A DNA stretch of 64,000 nt from Pseudomonas sp. G2-4 (lineage in GTDB: Bacteria; Pseudomonadota; Gammaproteobacteria; Pseudomonadales; Pseudomonadaceae), in NCBI RefSeq assembly GCF_030064125.1, contig NZ_CP125957.1:3782001-3846000 (forward strand). The letters run 5' to 3'. This document shows, in pieces, positions 45,330-55,217 of the stretch. Each line of letters starts with the position of its first letter. Within the stretch, counting starts at the first letter, position 1. Below the pieces are notes generated by a model. It saw only the letters and a program-made list of their open reading frames with translations. It had not been told where the DNA came from and did no database searches. Both the position numbers and the translations under genes were made by a program.

Positions 45330-46988
45330 ATGAAATGGTTCTACGATCTTAGAATCGCCACCAAACTGATCACTTCATTTCTTGTGGTGCTGGCGCTGAC
45401 CGCCGTCATGGGGGTGTTCTCGATTATCCAACTGGGCGAGGTCAATGGCACCACCGTCGAGATCCGGGAAAACTGGATGCCTTCCATGCGTGCCGCCTCG
45501 GGTATGCGCTTCTATGGGGCGAACTATCGTCTCAAGGAGAACCGTCACATTACCGCCGATTCCGAACAGGAACGCGCCACCGTCGAGCAGGAAGCCGAAG
45601 AAGCCAAAAAAGGCTTTGAAACACGCCTGGCGATCTATGAAAAACTGGTCTCCAACGCCGAAGACCGCCAGCTTTTCGAAACCACCCGCAATGATTGGGC
45701 GGCTTATCTCGTGGTCAGCAAGGACCTTTTTGCCCTGTCTCGGCAAAACCTGACAGAACAGGCTCATGCACTGCTCAAGGGCGAATCCAAGCGTCAATTC
45801 GATCTCGTGACAGCCGACTTGCAAAAACTGGTAGAGCTCAATGATGCCGGCGCTGGCGCGGCCAGCGAGCATGGCGCAGCGCTGTTCGAAAAATCACGCC
45901 TGTCGATTATTGCCGTGCTGATCGCCGCCCTCCTGGTGGGCGTGGGCCTGGCATTGTTCGTTTCGCGGATCATCTCCCGCCCCTTGAAACAGGCTGCGGC
46001 CGTCGCCGAGCAATTGGCCGAAGGCAACCTGAACGCGAAAATCGAAGGCGGCTCCAAGGACGAAACCGGCATGGTGCTCAGCGCCATGCAGAATATGGTG
46101 GGCAAGCTGTCCCATATCATCGGTGAAGTGCGTAACGCCGCGGATAACCTGGCCAGTGCTTCGGAAGAAGTCAGTGCCACCGCGCAATCCATGAGCCAGG
46201 CCACCAGCGAGCAAGCGGCCAGCGTCGAGGAAACCAGCGCGTCCATCGAGCAAATGAGCGCCAGCATCAACCAGAATACCGAGAACGCCAAGGTCACCGA
46301 CGGCATGGCCAGCAAGGCCGCCAAGGAAGCCACCGACGGCGGCGAATCGGTGCAGCAGACCGTGGTGGCGATGAAGAAGATCGCCCAGCGCATCAGCATC
46401 ATCGACGACATCGCCTACCAGACCAACCTGTTGGCGCTCAACGCGGCCATTGAAGCCGCCCGCGCCGGCGAGCATGGCAAAGGCTTCGCCGTGGTCGCCG
46501 CTGAAGTGCGCAAACTGGCTGAACGCAGCCAGGTGGCCGCCCAGGAAATCGGCGAGCTGTCGTCCAGCAGCGTCGACATGGCCGAAAAGGCCGGGCACTT
46601 GCTCAACGAGATGGTCCCGTCCATCAACAAGACCTCGGACCTGGTGCAGGAAATCAGCGCCGCCTCCGAAGAACAGGCTGCCGGTGTGGCGCAGATCAAC
46701 ACCGCCATGACCCAGCTCAACCAAGTGACCCAGCAGAACGCCTCCAGCAGCGAAGAGCTGGCCGCCACCGCCGAGGAAATGAGCAGCCAGGCCGAACAAC
46801 TGCAACAGGCAATGAGCTTCTTCACCCTGGACACACCGCCCAAAACGGCCAGCCAGCCTTTGAGGATGGACCACACGCCGGGGCCGTCCAGCCGCAAGCC
46901 CGCCCGAACCGCCGCGCCCGCCGCGCCCAAGGCATTTGCCTACACCATGGCCAGTGCGCCGGACGAATCCGAATTCACTCGGTTCTGA
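45330..46988 (+). CDS. Methyl-accepting chemotaxis protein with four-helix sensor and C-terminal pentapeptide
   Basis: 552 residues. TM1 (about 12-33), periplasmic four-helix-bundle sensor (about 34-195), TM2 (about 195-215), HAMP, and signalling domain with tip [20 protein letters not shown]. The C-terminus is DESEFTRF; Glu-Phe-Thr-Arg-Phe fits the x-aromatic-x-x-aromatic pentapeptide that tethers CheR and CheB in E. coli receptors. GGAGAGG at 45314-45320 decides ATG 45330 over ATG 45312. Its place in the operon is where P. aeruginosa has the soluble PAS receptor Aer2/McpB, so the sensory input differs. Ligand unknown. Confidence 0.92.
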   Translation: MKWFYDLRIATKLITSFLVVLALTAVMGVFSIIQLGEVNGTTVEIRENWMPSMRAASGMRFYGANYRLKENRHITADSEQERATVEQEAEEAKKGFETRLAIYEKLVSNAEDRQLFETTRNDWAAYLVVSKDLFALSRQNLTEQAHALLKGESKRQFDLVTADLQKLVELNDAGAGAASEHGAALFEKSRLSIIAVLIAALLVGVGLALFVSRIISRPLKQAAAVAEQLAEGNLNAKIEGGSKDETGMVLSAMQNMVGKLSHIIGEVRNAADNLASASEEVSATAQSMSQATSEQAASVEETSASIEQMSASINQNTENAKVTDGMASKAAKEATDGGESVQQTVVAMKKIAQRISIIDDIAYQTNLLALNAAIEAARAGEHGKGFAVVAAEVRKLAERSQVAAQEIGELSSSSVDMAEKAGHLLNEMVPSINKTSDLVQEISAASEEQAAGVAQINTAMTQLNQVTQQNASSSEELAATAEEMSSQAEQLQQAMSFFTLDTPPKTASQPLRMDHTPGPSSRKPARTAAPAAPKAFAYTMASAPDESEFTRF

Positions 46989-47027
46989 CGGTTCGTTCCC
47001 ACAGGCTCGCTTAAAGGAGATACAGGC

Positions 47028-47564
47028 ATGGGCGCCATCGCGACCACACGTCAAGCCGCCATCGCGGTTGAGGAAGAAGCGCAATTCCTGACGTTTATGC
47101 TCGGCACGGAAATGTTTGCCATCGGCATCCTGTGCATCAAGGAAATCATCGAGTACGGCAACCTCACGGTGGTGCCGATGATGCCGACCTTCGTGCGCGG
47201 GGTGATCAACCTGCGTGGCGCGGTTGTGCCGGTGGTGGACCTGTCGGCCCGTTTTGGTCGGCAGAACTCGGCAATCACTCGGCGTTCGTGCGTGGTGATC
47301 ATCGAGGCCAACACCGAAGAAGGACACGCCCAGGACATTGGCCTGCTGGTAGATACGGTCTCGGCCGTGCTGGAAATCCCGGCTTCGCAAATCGAACCGC
47401 CGCCGAGTTTCGGAGCGAAGATCCGCGCCGACTTCATCAGCGGCATGGCCAAGGTCGACGGAAAATTCGTGATCGTGCTGGAGGTGGGCCGGGTGCTGTC
47501 CATCGACGAAATGTCCCAACTCGCAGAAGCCAGCCCGGTCGGGTTGGAAGTTGACGCCCTGTGA
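47028..47564 (+). CDS. cheW: Chemotaxis coupling protein CheW
   Basis: 178 residues. Two beta barrels of the CheW fold: FLTFMLGTEMFAIGILCIKEI and VRGVINLRGAVVPVVDLSAR. Couples CheA to the receptors in the same operon. AAAGGAGA precedes ATG 47028; the stop overlaps the cheR start (GTGA, four bases). Confidence 0.94.
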   Translation: MGAIATTRQAAIAVEEEAQFLTFMLGTEMFAIGILCIKEIIEYGNLTVVPMMPTFVRGVINLRGAVVPVVDLSARFGRQNSAITRRSCVVIIEANTEEGHAQDIGLLVDTVSAVLEIPASQIEPPPSFGAKIRADFISGMAKVDGKFVIVLEVGRVLSIDEMSQLAEASPVGLEVDAL

Positions 47565-48397
47565 ACGCTGACGCTTGCAAGGAACGCACTGCGAACTCAC
47601 TGGCGCTCAGTGATCGAGAGTTCGGCCAGTTTCAATCCTGGCTGTACCAGGCCGCGGGCATCAACCTGTCACCGGCCAAGAAAGCCCTGGTGGCCGGGCG
47701 TCTGTTCAAGCGCCTCAAGCATTACGAATTGAGCAGCTACGGCGAGTATTTCAAGCTGATCATGAACGGCCAGCGCACCGATGAGTTACAGGTGGCGCTG
47801 GACCTGCTCACCACCAACGAAACCTACTTTTTCCGCGAGCCCAAGCACTTCGACTTCCTCCGTCAGCAGGTGCTACCCCACGCGGCCCCAGGCAAGGTCT
47901 TTCGCCTGTGGAGCGCGGCCAGTTCGTCGGGCGAGGAGCCCTACAGTCTGGCCATGACCCTGGCCGAAGGGCTGGGCACCACGCCCTGGGAAGTCATCGG
48001 CTCGGACATCAGCAGCCAGGTGCTGGCCAAGGCCCGCGCCGGGCATTATCCAATGGAGCGCGCGCGTACCCTGCCCCACCCACTGCTGGTGAAATACTGC
48101 CTCAAGGGCACCGGCAGCCAGCAAGGCACGTTCCTCATCGACCGGACGTTGCGCAGCCGGGTCAATTTCGTCCAGGTCAACCTCAACGACACCTTGCCGG
48201 AGCTGGGTGAATTCGATGTGATCTTCCTGCGCAACGTGATGATCTATTTCGACCAGCCCACCAAAAGCAAAGTGGTCGCCCGGTTGCTCCCCAGGCTCAA
48301 GTCCGGCGGGTACTTCATCGTGAGCCACTCGGAAAGCCTCAACGGCGTATCCGATGCGTTGAAACTGGTGGCTCCCTCGATTTATCGCAAGCCATGA
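47561..48397 (+). CDS. cheR: Chemoreceptor glutamate methyltransferase CheR
   Basis: 278 residues. N-terminal CheR helical domain and a Rossmann methyltransferase domain; the SAM-binding motif is RLWSAASSSGEEPYSLAM, with DVIFLRNVMIYFD downstream. The starting GTG overlaps the cheW stop by four bases, and the end overlaps cheD (ATGA). It should methylate the two receptors of this operon; the receptor at 45330 has a docking-type pentapeptide that fits a CheR with a beta-subdomain. Confidence 0.95.
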   Translation: MNADACKERTANSLALSDREFGQFQSWLYQAAGINLSPAKKALVAGRLFKRLKHYELSSYGEYFKLIMNGQRTDELQVALDLLTTNETYFFREPKHFDFLRQQVLPHAAPGKVFRLWSAASSSGEEPYSLAMTLAEGLGTTPWEVIGSDISSQVLAKARAGHYPMERARTLPHPLLVKYCLKGTGSQQGTFLIDRTLRSRVNFVQVNLNDTLPELGEFDVIFLRNVMIYFDQPTKSKVVARLLPRLKSGGYFIVSHSESLNGVSDALKLVAPSIYRKP

Positions 48398-48891
48398 GCG
48401 TCGCGATGATGGAAGTGGCCGAGGTGTACCTGGCGCCGGGGGAGTTTCGCTTTGCCACTTGCCCGACCCGCTTGCGCACCATCCTCGGTTCGTGCGTGGC
48501 GGTCACCCTGTGGCATCCGACACGCAAGATCGGCGGCATGTGCCATTTCATGCTGCCCAGCCGGGTGCGCTGCTCTACGGCCCTTAACGGCCTGTACGCC
48601 GACGAAGCCATTGAACTGTTCATCCGCCAGGCCAGGGCCCATCACACCGAGCCCGAGGACTACCAACTCAAGCTGTTCGGCGGCGGCGAGATGTTCCCCG
48701 AGCTGCAACGCCATGTGCCCTATGGCGATGTGGCGCGGTTGAACGTCAACGCCGCGCTGGAAATCGCCGCGCTCTATCGCCTCGACCTGATCGCCCAGGA
48801 CATGGGCAGTACCGGTCACCGAAGCATCATCTTCGACCTTTGCACTGGCGACGTATGGGTCAGGCACCAACCAATAAGGACCCGGCATTAA
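48394..48891 (+). CDS. cheD: Chemoreceptor glutamine deamidase CheD
   Basis: 165 residues. Catalytic Cys in [12 protein letters not shown] and His in [20 protein letters not shown] and NVNAALEIA complete the fold. Deamidates receptor Gln to Glu and can bind CheC/CheY-type partners in other bacteria. The ATG overlaps the cheR stop, so translation is coupled; TAA at 48889 is two bases before the cheB start. Confidence 0.94.
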   Translation: MSVAMMEVAEVYLAPGEFRFATCPTRLRTILGSCVAVTLWHPTRKIGGMCHFMLPSRVRCSTALNGLYADEAIELFIRQARAHHTEPEDYQLKLFGGGEMFPELQRHVPYGDVARLNVNAALEIAALYRLDLIAQDMGSTGHRSIIFDLCTGDVWVRHQPIRTRH

Positions 48892-48893
48892 CC

Positions 48894-49967
48894 ATGTCAA
48901 AAAAGATAAATGTATTGCTGGTGGATGACTCCGCGGTGGTGCGCCAGGTGTTGCTGGCAATCCTCAGCGACACGCCGGACATCCATGTCATGGGTGCTGC
49001 CTCCGATCCGATTTTTGCCATGGACAAACTGGCCCGCGAATGGCCCGACGTGATCGTGCTGGACGTGGAAATGCCGCGCATGGATGGCATCACCTTCCTG
49101 AAAAAAATCATGAGCGAGCGCCCCACGCCGGTAGTGATCTGTTCTTCCCTGACGCCCAAGGGCGCGGAAACCACGTTGCAGGCGATGGCTGCCGGCGCGG
49201 TGGAGATCATCACCAAGCCCACCACAGGGCTGAAGAATTTCCTGTTGGAGTCGGCGCCGGAACTGGTCTCGGCGATCCGCGCCGCAGCCCAGGTCAATGT
49301 CCGCAACCTCGGCAAGCGCCCCGCCCCGGTCGCGCTGACGCCAGCCACCAAACTGACTGCCGACGCCATGCTACCCGCCGCCAATGGCCATGCCATGGCG
49401 CAGACCACCGAACGTATTGTCGCCCTCGGCACCTCCACTGGCGGCACCCAGGCCCTGGAAGCGGTGCTGACTGCCCTGCCGCGGGTGTGCCCGGGCATCG
49501 TCATCGTCCAGCACATGCCGGAAAAATTCACCGCTTCGTTCGCCGCCCGGCTCAACAGCCTGTGCCAGATCGAGGTACGCGAAGCCCGCAACAATGACCG
49601 CATCCACCCCGGCCTGGCACTCATCGCCCCTGGCGGCAAACACATGATGGTGACCCGCAGCGGCGCGTTCTATCACGTGCAAGTGGTGGACGGCCCCCTG
49701 GTCAACCGCCATCGCCCTTCGGTGGACGTGCTGTTTCGCTCAGTGGCCAAGTTCGCCGGCCGCAACGCCACCGGCATCATCATGACCGGCATGGGCGACG
49801 ACGGCGCCCGCGGCCTGAAGGAAATGCTCGACGCTGGCAGCACCACCGTGGCCCAGGACGAAGCCAGCTGCGTGGTCTTCGGCATGCCCAAGGAAGCGAT
49901 CAAACTCAACGCCGCGCAACGGGTCATGGGGTTGCAGGAGATTGCCCAAGTGATTTTGCATCGGTAG
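48894..49967 (+). CDS. cheB: Chemoreceptor methylesterase CheB
   Basis: 357 residues: N-terminal receiver domain ([12 protein letters not shown], acceptor Asp in [16 protein letters not shown]) and C-terminal methylesterase with catalytic Ser in [12 protein letters not shown], His in [14 protein letters not shown] and Asp in [15 protein letters not shown] MTGMGDDG. Removes receptor methyl groups as feedback after phosphorylation by CheA. Last gene of the operon; a REPIN follows 85 bases later. Confidence 0.95.
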   Translation: MSKKINVLLVDDSAVVRQVLLAILSDTPDIHVMGAASDPIFAMDKLAREWPDVIVLDVEMPRMDGITFLKKIMSERPTPVVICSSLTPKGAETTLQAMAAGAVEIITKPTTGLKNFLLESAPELVSAIRAAAQVNVRNLGKRPAPVALTPATKLTADAMLPAANGHAMAQTTERIVALGTSTGGTQALEAVLTALPRVCPGIVIVQHMPEKFTASFAARLNSLCQIEVREARNNDRIHPGLALIAPGGKHMMVTRSGAFYHVQVVDGPLVNRHRPSVDVLFRSVAKFAGRNATGIIMTGMGDDGARGLKEMLDAGSTTVAQDEASCVVFGMPKEAIKLNAAQRVMGLQEIAQVILHR

Positions 49968-50051
49968 CGAGGACTGACACGCGGCGCGGTGAAGGGGCTC
50001 TCGAATCAGTGTCAGCCTCGAACAAATCCCCAGCCTGACCGGAATGCCTTT

Positions 50052-50180
50052 GTGGCGAGGGAGCTTGCTCCCGCTGGGCTGCGCAGCAGCCCCCTCAATG
50101 GCCATTCAATCAACCTGATACACCGCGTCGCCGAGTTTTAGGGCCGCTGCGCGACCCAGCGGAGCAAGCTCCCTCGCCAC
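50052..50180. repeat. REPIN (type A)
   Basis: Inverted GTGGCGAGGGAGCTTGCTCC units between two convergent operons; the right unit has lost one G (GCGGAGCAAGCTCCC). Confidence 0.9.
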
Positions 50181-50192
50181 GATCCTGACCAC

Positions 50193-52616
50193 TCAGTGCT
50201 CCTTGACCAACTGCTTGAGCCGGCTCGCTTCAGGCTTTTTTGCAAAGACCTTCTGCGGCAGTAACAGCCACGCCAGTGCCGGCAGCAGGATCAAGGCACC
50301 CAGCATGTTCACCAGGAACATGAAGGCCAGCAAGATGCCCATGTCGGCCTGGAACTTGATTGGCGAGAAGGCCCAGGTCGAGACTGCCACCGCCAGCGTC
50401 ATGCCGGTCAGCAACACCACCTTGCCGGTGAACAGCAGCGATTGATAATAGGCTTGGGCCAAGGTATCGCCGGCGCGCATTCGCGCCAGGATCACGCTCA
50501 ACACATAGAGTGCATAGTCGATGCCGATGCCCACGCCGAGGGCAATCACCGGCAGGGTCGCGACTTTTACGCCCATGCCCAAGGCGACCATCAGCGCCTC
50601 GCAAAGAATCGAGGTGAGCATCAGCGGTAGCACCGCGCAGAGGGTCGCGCGCCAACTGCGGAAGGTTACCAGGCACAACAGGCTGACCGCGCCATACACC
50701 CAGAACAACATCTCGCGCATGGATTTCTTCACCACGATATTCGTCGCGGCCTCGATCCCGGCGCTGCCGGCGGCGAGCATGAACTTGACCTCCGGGACCT
50801 GATGTTCGGCGATGAACTGTTCGCTGGCTTCCACCACCCGGTTCAAGGTATCGGCCTTATGGTCGGCCAGGTAAACGTAAAGCGACAACATCGAGCAGCC
50901 CTGATTGAACAGCTCCCGCGGCGCTCGGGTTTGCACCGCGCCCAACGCACCGTCATTGGGGATCAGCTCGAACCATTTGAAGCTGCCTTCGTTGTAACCC
51001 ACCGTGGCCATCTTGCTCAGCGCCGCCATGGAGGTGGTCGACTCCACGCCCGGCAGTTGCTCCAGGCGCCAGGCCAGCGCGTCCACCGCCGACAGGCTGG
51101 CGTAGCGGGTGCATTGATCTTCCGGAGTCTTGATCATCACCACGAAGATGTCCGAGCTGGCCGCATAGTTGCGCGTCATGAACAGTGCATCGCGGTTGTA
51201 GCGCGAATCAGCCCGCAACTCGGGGGCACCGGGATCCAGATCGCCGATCTTCAGATGCAGGCTCACGGCGAAACCGAACGCGGCCAGCAACAGCCCACCG
51301 ACCATGGCGCCGATAGCCCAGCGCCGCTGGGTGAACAGATCGAGAAAACGCCACAAGGGATGCTTGGTCCGGGCCTGCAACTCGGCGGTTTCCGAACGCA
51401 GGCTGCGTTGTGCCGCCGCCGGACTGACACCGATGTAGCTGAGCAGGATCGGCAGCAGAATCAGGTTGGTGAAGATCAACACCGCCACGCCAAGGCTGGC
51501 GGTGACCGCCAGGTCCTGGATGACGCGGATATTGATCAGCAGCAACACGGCGAAACCCACCGCATCGCAGAGCAACGCGGTCATGCCGGCGGCGAACAGC
51601 CGGCGGAAGGTGTACCGCGCAGCCACCACCCGGTGGGTGCCACGACCGACGTCCTGCATGATGCCGTTCATCTTCTGCGCGCCATGGCTCATGCCGATGG
51701 CGAACACCAGAAACGGCACCAGCGCCGAATAGGGGTCCAGTTCATAACCGAGGATGGCGAGCAAACCCAGCTGCCACAGCACCGCCACCAGCGAACAGGT
51801 GACCACCACCAGGGTACTGCGCGCGCAACGGGTGTAGCCATAAAGCACCACCACGGTCACCAACACCGCCACCACAAAGAACAGCAGTACCTGGGTCAGC
51901 CCCTCGATGAGGTCGCCGACGATCTTGGTGAAGCCGGTGATGTGAATCCGCAGGTCATCGGTCTGGTACTTGTCGCGCAAGGCTTCGAGTTGCCGGGAAA
52001 AATCACCGTAATCCAGGGCCTTGCCGGTCTGCGGATTGATCTCCAGCAAGGGCACGAAGATCACACTGGACATGAAGTTACCCGCCACCAACTGACCGAC
52101 TTCGCCAGAGCGGGCGACGTTGGTGCGCACCTGCTCGAGGCTGGCCGCAGAACCGTCGTAGTCGTCGGGAATCACCGTCCCCCCATCAAGCCCCTCCTCC
52201 GTCACGGCGGTCCAGCGGGTCGTCGGGGTCCACAACGACTTCATGTAGGGTCGATCGACACCCGGCAGCAGATAGAGCTCGTCGTTGAGCTTGACCAGGG
52301 TATCGAGGTAGTCCTTGGTGAAGATGCTGCCCTGGCGGACCTCCACGGCAATCCGCAACGAGTTGCCCAGGCCACTCAACTCACTGCGATTCTCCAGGAA
52401 GTTGGCCACATAAGGGTGGCCGGTCGGGATGGTTTTCTCATAACTGGCGTTGATGCCGATGCGCGTGGCTTGCCAGCCGAGCAACAAGGTCACCAGCAGA
52501 CACAGCAGGATCACCAGCGGTCGATGGTTGAAGATCGCCCGCTCGGCGAAGTTGCCCGAAGCCTGGTCGAAGTCCGCCAGGCGGCCGATCACGGTTTGAG
52601 TTTTATCGTCTTTCAA
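50193..52616 (-). CDS. MMPL/RND-superfamily predicted exporter
   Basis: 807-residue inner-membrane protein with two repeats, each with one helix, a large periplasmic domain and five helices (first block FNHRPLVILLCLLVTLLLGW; later GYELDPYSALVPFLVFAIGMSHGAQKMNG, the conserved intramembrane acidic region). It belongs to the COG1033-type predicted exporters rather than drug-type RND pumps; these carry lipids or other hydrophobic compounds. A GTG at 52634 opens the frame, but AGGAG at 52623-52627 is six bases before TTG 52616, which I prefer. Lies at the end of a six-gene set with YCF48, DUF1329, DUF1302, a dehydrogenase and an ALDH. Substrate unknown. Confidence 0.88.
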   Translation of the reverse strand: MKDDKTQTVIGRLADFDQASGNFAERAIFNHRPLVILLCLLVTLLLGWQATRIGINASYEKTIPTGHPYVANFLENRSELSGLGNSLRIAVEVRQGSIFTKDYLDTLVKLNDELYLLPGVDRPYMKSLWTPTTRWTAVTEEGLDGGTVIPDDYDGSAASLEQVRTNVARSGEVGQLVAGNFMSSVIFVPLLEINPQTGKALDYGDFSRQLEALRDKYQTDDLRIHITGFTKIVGDLIEGLTQVLLFFVVAVLVTVVVLYGYTRCARSTLVVVTCSLVAVLWQLGLLAILGYELDPYSALVPFLVFAIGMSHGAQKMNGIMQDVGRGTHRVVAARYTFRRLFAAGMTALLCDAVGFAVLLLINIRVIQDLAVTASLGVAVLIFTNLILLPILLSYIGVSPAAAQRSLRSETAELQARTKHPLWRFLDLFTQRRWAIGAMVGGLLLAAFGFAVSLHLKIGDLDPGAPELRADSRYNRDALFMTRNYAASSDIFVVMIKTPEDQCTRYASLSAVDALAWRLEQLPGVESTTSMAALSKMATVGYNEGSFKWFELIPNDGALGAVQTRAPRELFNQGCSMLSLYVYLADHKADTLNRVVEASEQFIAEHQVPEVKFMLAAGSAGIEAATNIVVKKSMREMLFWVYGAVSLLCLVTFRSWRATLCAVLPLMLTSILCEALMVALGMGVKVATLPVIALGVGIGIDYALYVLSVILARMRAGDTLAQAYYQSLLFTGKVVLLTGMTLAVAVSTWAFSPIKFQADMGILLAFMFLVNMLGALILLPALAWLLLPQKVFAKKPEASRLKQLVKEH

Positions 52617-52668
52617 GTCTGACTCCTGCTGCACGGGCCATGGCCCGATAGTGCTACACCGTGAAATT

Positions 52669-53772
52669 TCAAGGTTTGCCGGATATCCGCGGATCCTGGT
52701 CAGCGGCCACGCCGCTCAAACCGACGCTGGCCAGGCTGCCCTCAACGGTCTGCTGCACGGCGGCAATCGTCCCGCCGCTGCGGCTCTGTCGTTTGTCGAA
52801 GCTGCGGCCCTGGTCGTGGCTGAACAGAAGCTCACCGTTCTGGCTGGCCATCAGCAGGCTGCCATCGCGCAGTTCGACGGCGCTCGCAAGGGTCGATTCG
52901 ATGCCGGTGTCAAGGCGACGCCAACTGTCGCCACGGTCATCGGACCACCAGGCGTTGCCGCGCAAACCATAGGTAATCAAGGCGCCGCTGCGGGTGCCAA
53001 GCAAGCCGAAGAAGCTGCCTTCATAAGGTGATTTCAAGGCTTGGAAGGACTGCCCCGCATCGCGTGAGCGCAACAGCAGGCCCCGCTCCCCCACGATCAG
53101 CAAGTCATGTCCCAAGGCACGGATGCCATACAGATTCAGGCCCTGTGGGTTGTCCACATGCTGCATCCACGGTTGCCAATTCTTGCCACCGTCCTCGGTG
53201 CGATAGATCTGGTTGTAGGCGCCGACAATGTAGCCGTGCAGCCGATCACTGAAGTACAGGTCAAGAAACGGCTTGTCCGGGCCATCGCTCAGTAAAAGCT
53301 GCGCCTTGCGCAGGTTGTCAGCGCCGCCCGGTTCCCCGGCATCCCGCTGCGCGGCGCGTACCGCCAGCGCCGCAGCCGTTTGGCCGTCGAGTTGTTTGTG
53401 CCAGGTTTCCCCGCCGTCCTCGCTGTGCAACACCACACCCAGATGCCCCACCGCCCAGCCCTGCTCGGCATCGACGAACTGCACCGCCGTCAGGCTGACG
53501 CTGACCGGCACGCGAGCCTGGCGCCAGGTCGTTCCCGAATCGTCCGAGAGCAGCACGATGCCGCGCTCGCCGACCGCCACCAGACGCTCCCCGGCCCGGG
53601 TCAAGCCAAGCAACACCGCCCGCGGTGCCTTGGCCGTCGCCAGTGCCGATTGCTGGAGCGCGGCGAACGTCGTGGTCGGTGCCGCGATGGCGCTATTGGC
53701 CAACAGACACGACGCCAGGACACAGGCTCCCCAGCGTCGGCCAAAACTCGCAAAGCATTGTTCAACGTTCAT
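52669..53772 (-). CDS. Periplasmic YCF48/BNR-like beta-propeller protein
   Basis: 367 residues with a signal peptide (hydrophobic core ACVLASCLLANSAIA, cut near IAA). The mature chain is a beta propeller with Asp-box repeats such as SDDSGTTWRQA, SEDGGETWHK, TEDGGKNWQP and SDDRGDSWRR. YCF48 proteins assist photosystem assembly in plants and cyanobacteria; relatives in heterotrophs like this one sit next to MMPL/RND exporters with unknown job, perhaps as periplasmic partners. 52 bases separate it from the exporter gene. Confidence 0.88.
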   Translation of the reverse strand: MNVEQCFASFGRRWGACVLASCLLANSAIAAPTTTFAALQQSALATAKAPRAVLLGLTRAGERLVAVGERGIVLLSDDSGTTWRQARVPVSVSLTAVQFVDAEQGWAVGHLGVVLHSEDGGETWHKQLDGQTAAALAVRAAQRDAGEPGGADNLRKAQLLLSDGPDKPFLDLYFSDRLHGYIVGAYNQIYRTEDGGKNWQPWMQHVDNPQGLNLYGIRALGHDLLIVGERGLLLRSRDAGQSFQALKSPYEGSFFGLLGTRSGALITYGLRGNAWWSDDRGDSWRRLDTGIESTLASAVELRDGSLLMASQNGELLFSHDQGRSFDKRQSRSGGTIAAVQQTVEGSLASVGLSGVAADQDPRISGKP

Positions 53773-53840
53773 GTCTTATCCCACTTGGAAAATCGCCAGC
53801 GTCCGTGGCGAGCTTCACACTCGCCACGGTGCTCTCTGGT

Positions 53841-55202
53841 TCAACGCATGTTTTCGTTCGCCATGGCATCCGGGGTGTAGAAGGACGCCGAAGGGGTGGC
53901 GATTTTCTGGTACTGGACCGCCAGATCGTTGCTTGAAGCGTTGAGGAAGTAGGCGCCGGTATCAAGGTTGTAGCTGCCCCACATGACCTGGGACGTGAGG
54001 GCCGGCATGTCCGGTGCCAACAGCGTCAGCGAATACATCTGCCGTCCCAGTTTGCCCTGGGCGTCATAGCCGTCGACCAACAGGATCTGCCAGGAGTCTT
54101 CGTCCACGTAGTAGGTCCGACGCGGCACCACATGGCGCTTGCCGGATTTGAGCGTGGCCTCGACCACCCAGACCCGATGCTTCTCCCAGCGCACCAGGTC
54201 AGGGTTGAGGAAGTTCGGCTTGACCAGCTCGTCGCTCTTGACCAGGCCGGCGCGATTATTGTTGTAGGGAACGATCAGTTCTTTCTTGCCCGCCAGCTTC
54301 AGGTCATAGCGGTCGGTGGGGCCGAACAGCATGAACGCTTCGTCAAACAGACCGACGCCAGAGGTGACGAAGTCCGGCGTGTCATAGGCGATGTTCGGCG
54401 CCCGCCGCACTCGGCGCTGACCGACCAGGTACTGCCAGGCCGCACGGTTGGCCGGGTCCATGTCCCAATGGGTCATCAAGCCCTCACCGGCCTTGGAGGA
54501 CGGCAGCTCGGTCAGCAGTTTGCCGACCTGATACTTGCCAGCGAAATTTTCCAGACTGCCGCTTTCGGCGTAGTAGGGAAACCGGTAGCTGAACAGGGCG
54601 CGGGTCGCCTGGACTTTCTTGCCACCAGCGGTCATCAGCCACGTATCAAACGGGGCACTGATGGTCTCGGCCCCCTGCCAGGACAAGCGATAGTTCCACA
54701 ACACTTGCGCGCCGTTCTCCGGGATCGGAAACGGAATACCGCCGAAGGCACCGCTGACTTTCTCGGTCGCGACGTCCAAGGTGGCGCGGCCGGCATTTTT
54801 GGCGGTGTTGTCATAGACCCATTGCGGAGCCGCCGCCGAGCGGTGCGTGGGATACACGTCCAACCGATAGTCCGGGTATTTCTTCAGCAGAAGCTTGGTA
54901 CCTTCCGCCAGCTGGCCGGCGTATTGCTCCATGTTCGAAGCCTTGATCGAGTCCAGCGGCTTGTCGCCGGCAAACGGATCGGGACGCTTATCGCCCGGTT
55001 TGTAGCCCGCCACGACCTTGGTATAGCCACCGTCCCAGGCCGGGATACTGCCATCGGCGTTACCGGCGCGCTCGGCACCGAAGGGCGTGAGTTCAGACTT
55101 CAAGCGTGCCACCTGTTCAGGCGGCGCCGCCGCCTGGGCCAGGCTCACGCCGGCCAGGGCCAGTGTCAGGAGGCAGGTGTTGAGTAAAGTGTTGTTCTGC
55201 AT
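53841..55202 (-). CDS. DUF1329 periplasmic/outer-membrane-associated protein
   Basis: 453 residues with a Sec signal peptide (NTCLLTLALAGVSLAQA, cut before APPEQV). Family landmarks: EGTKLLLKKYPDYRLDVYPT, NYRLSWQGAET, and TYYVDEDSWQILLVDGYD near the C-terminus; the fold is related to LolA/LolB-type lipid carriers, from my recollection of the DUF1329 literature. It is encoded 15 bases after the DUF1302 gene, a pairing seen widely in aromatic- and steroid-degrading proteobacteria. Probable role: handling a hydrophobic compound between exporter and outer membrane. Confidence 0.88.
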   Translation of the reverse strand: MQNNTLLNTCLLTLALAGVSLAQAAAPPEQVARLKSELTPFGAERAGNADGSIPAWDGGYTKVVAGYKPGDKRPDPFAGDKPLDSIKASNMEQYAGQLAEGTKLLLKKYPDYRLDVYPTHRSAAAPQWVYDNTAKNAGRATLDVATEKVSGAFGGIPFPIPENGAQVLWNYRLSWQGAETISAPFDTWLMTAGGKKVQATRALFSYRFPYYAESGSLENFAGKYQVGKLLTELPSSKAGEGLMTHWDMDPANRAAWQYLVGQRRVRRAPNIAYDTPDFVTSGVGLFDEAFMLFGPTDRYDLKLAGKKELIVPYNNNRAGLVKSDELVKPNFLNPDLVRWEKHRVWVVEATLKSGKRHVVPRRTYYVDEDSWQILLVDGYDAQGKLGRQMYSLTLLAPDMPALTSQVMWGSYNLDTGAYFLNASSNDLAVQYQKIATPSASFYTPDAMANENMR

Positions 55203-55217
55203 GGCGAATCCACCTTA

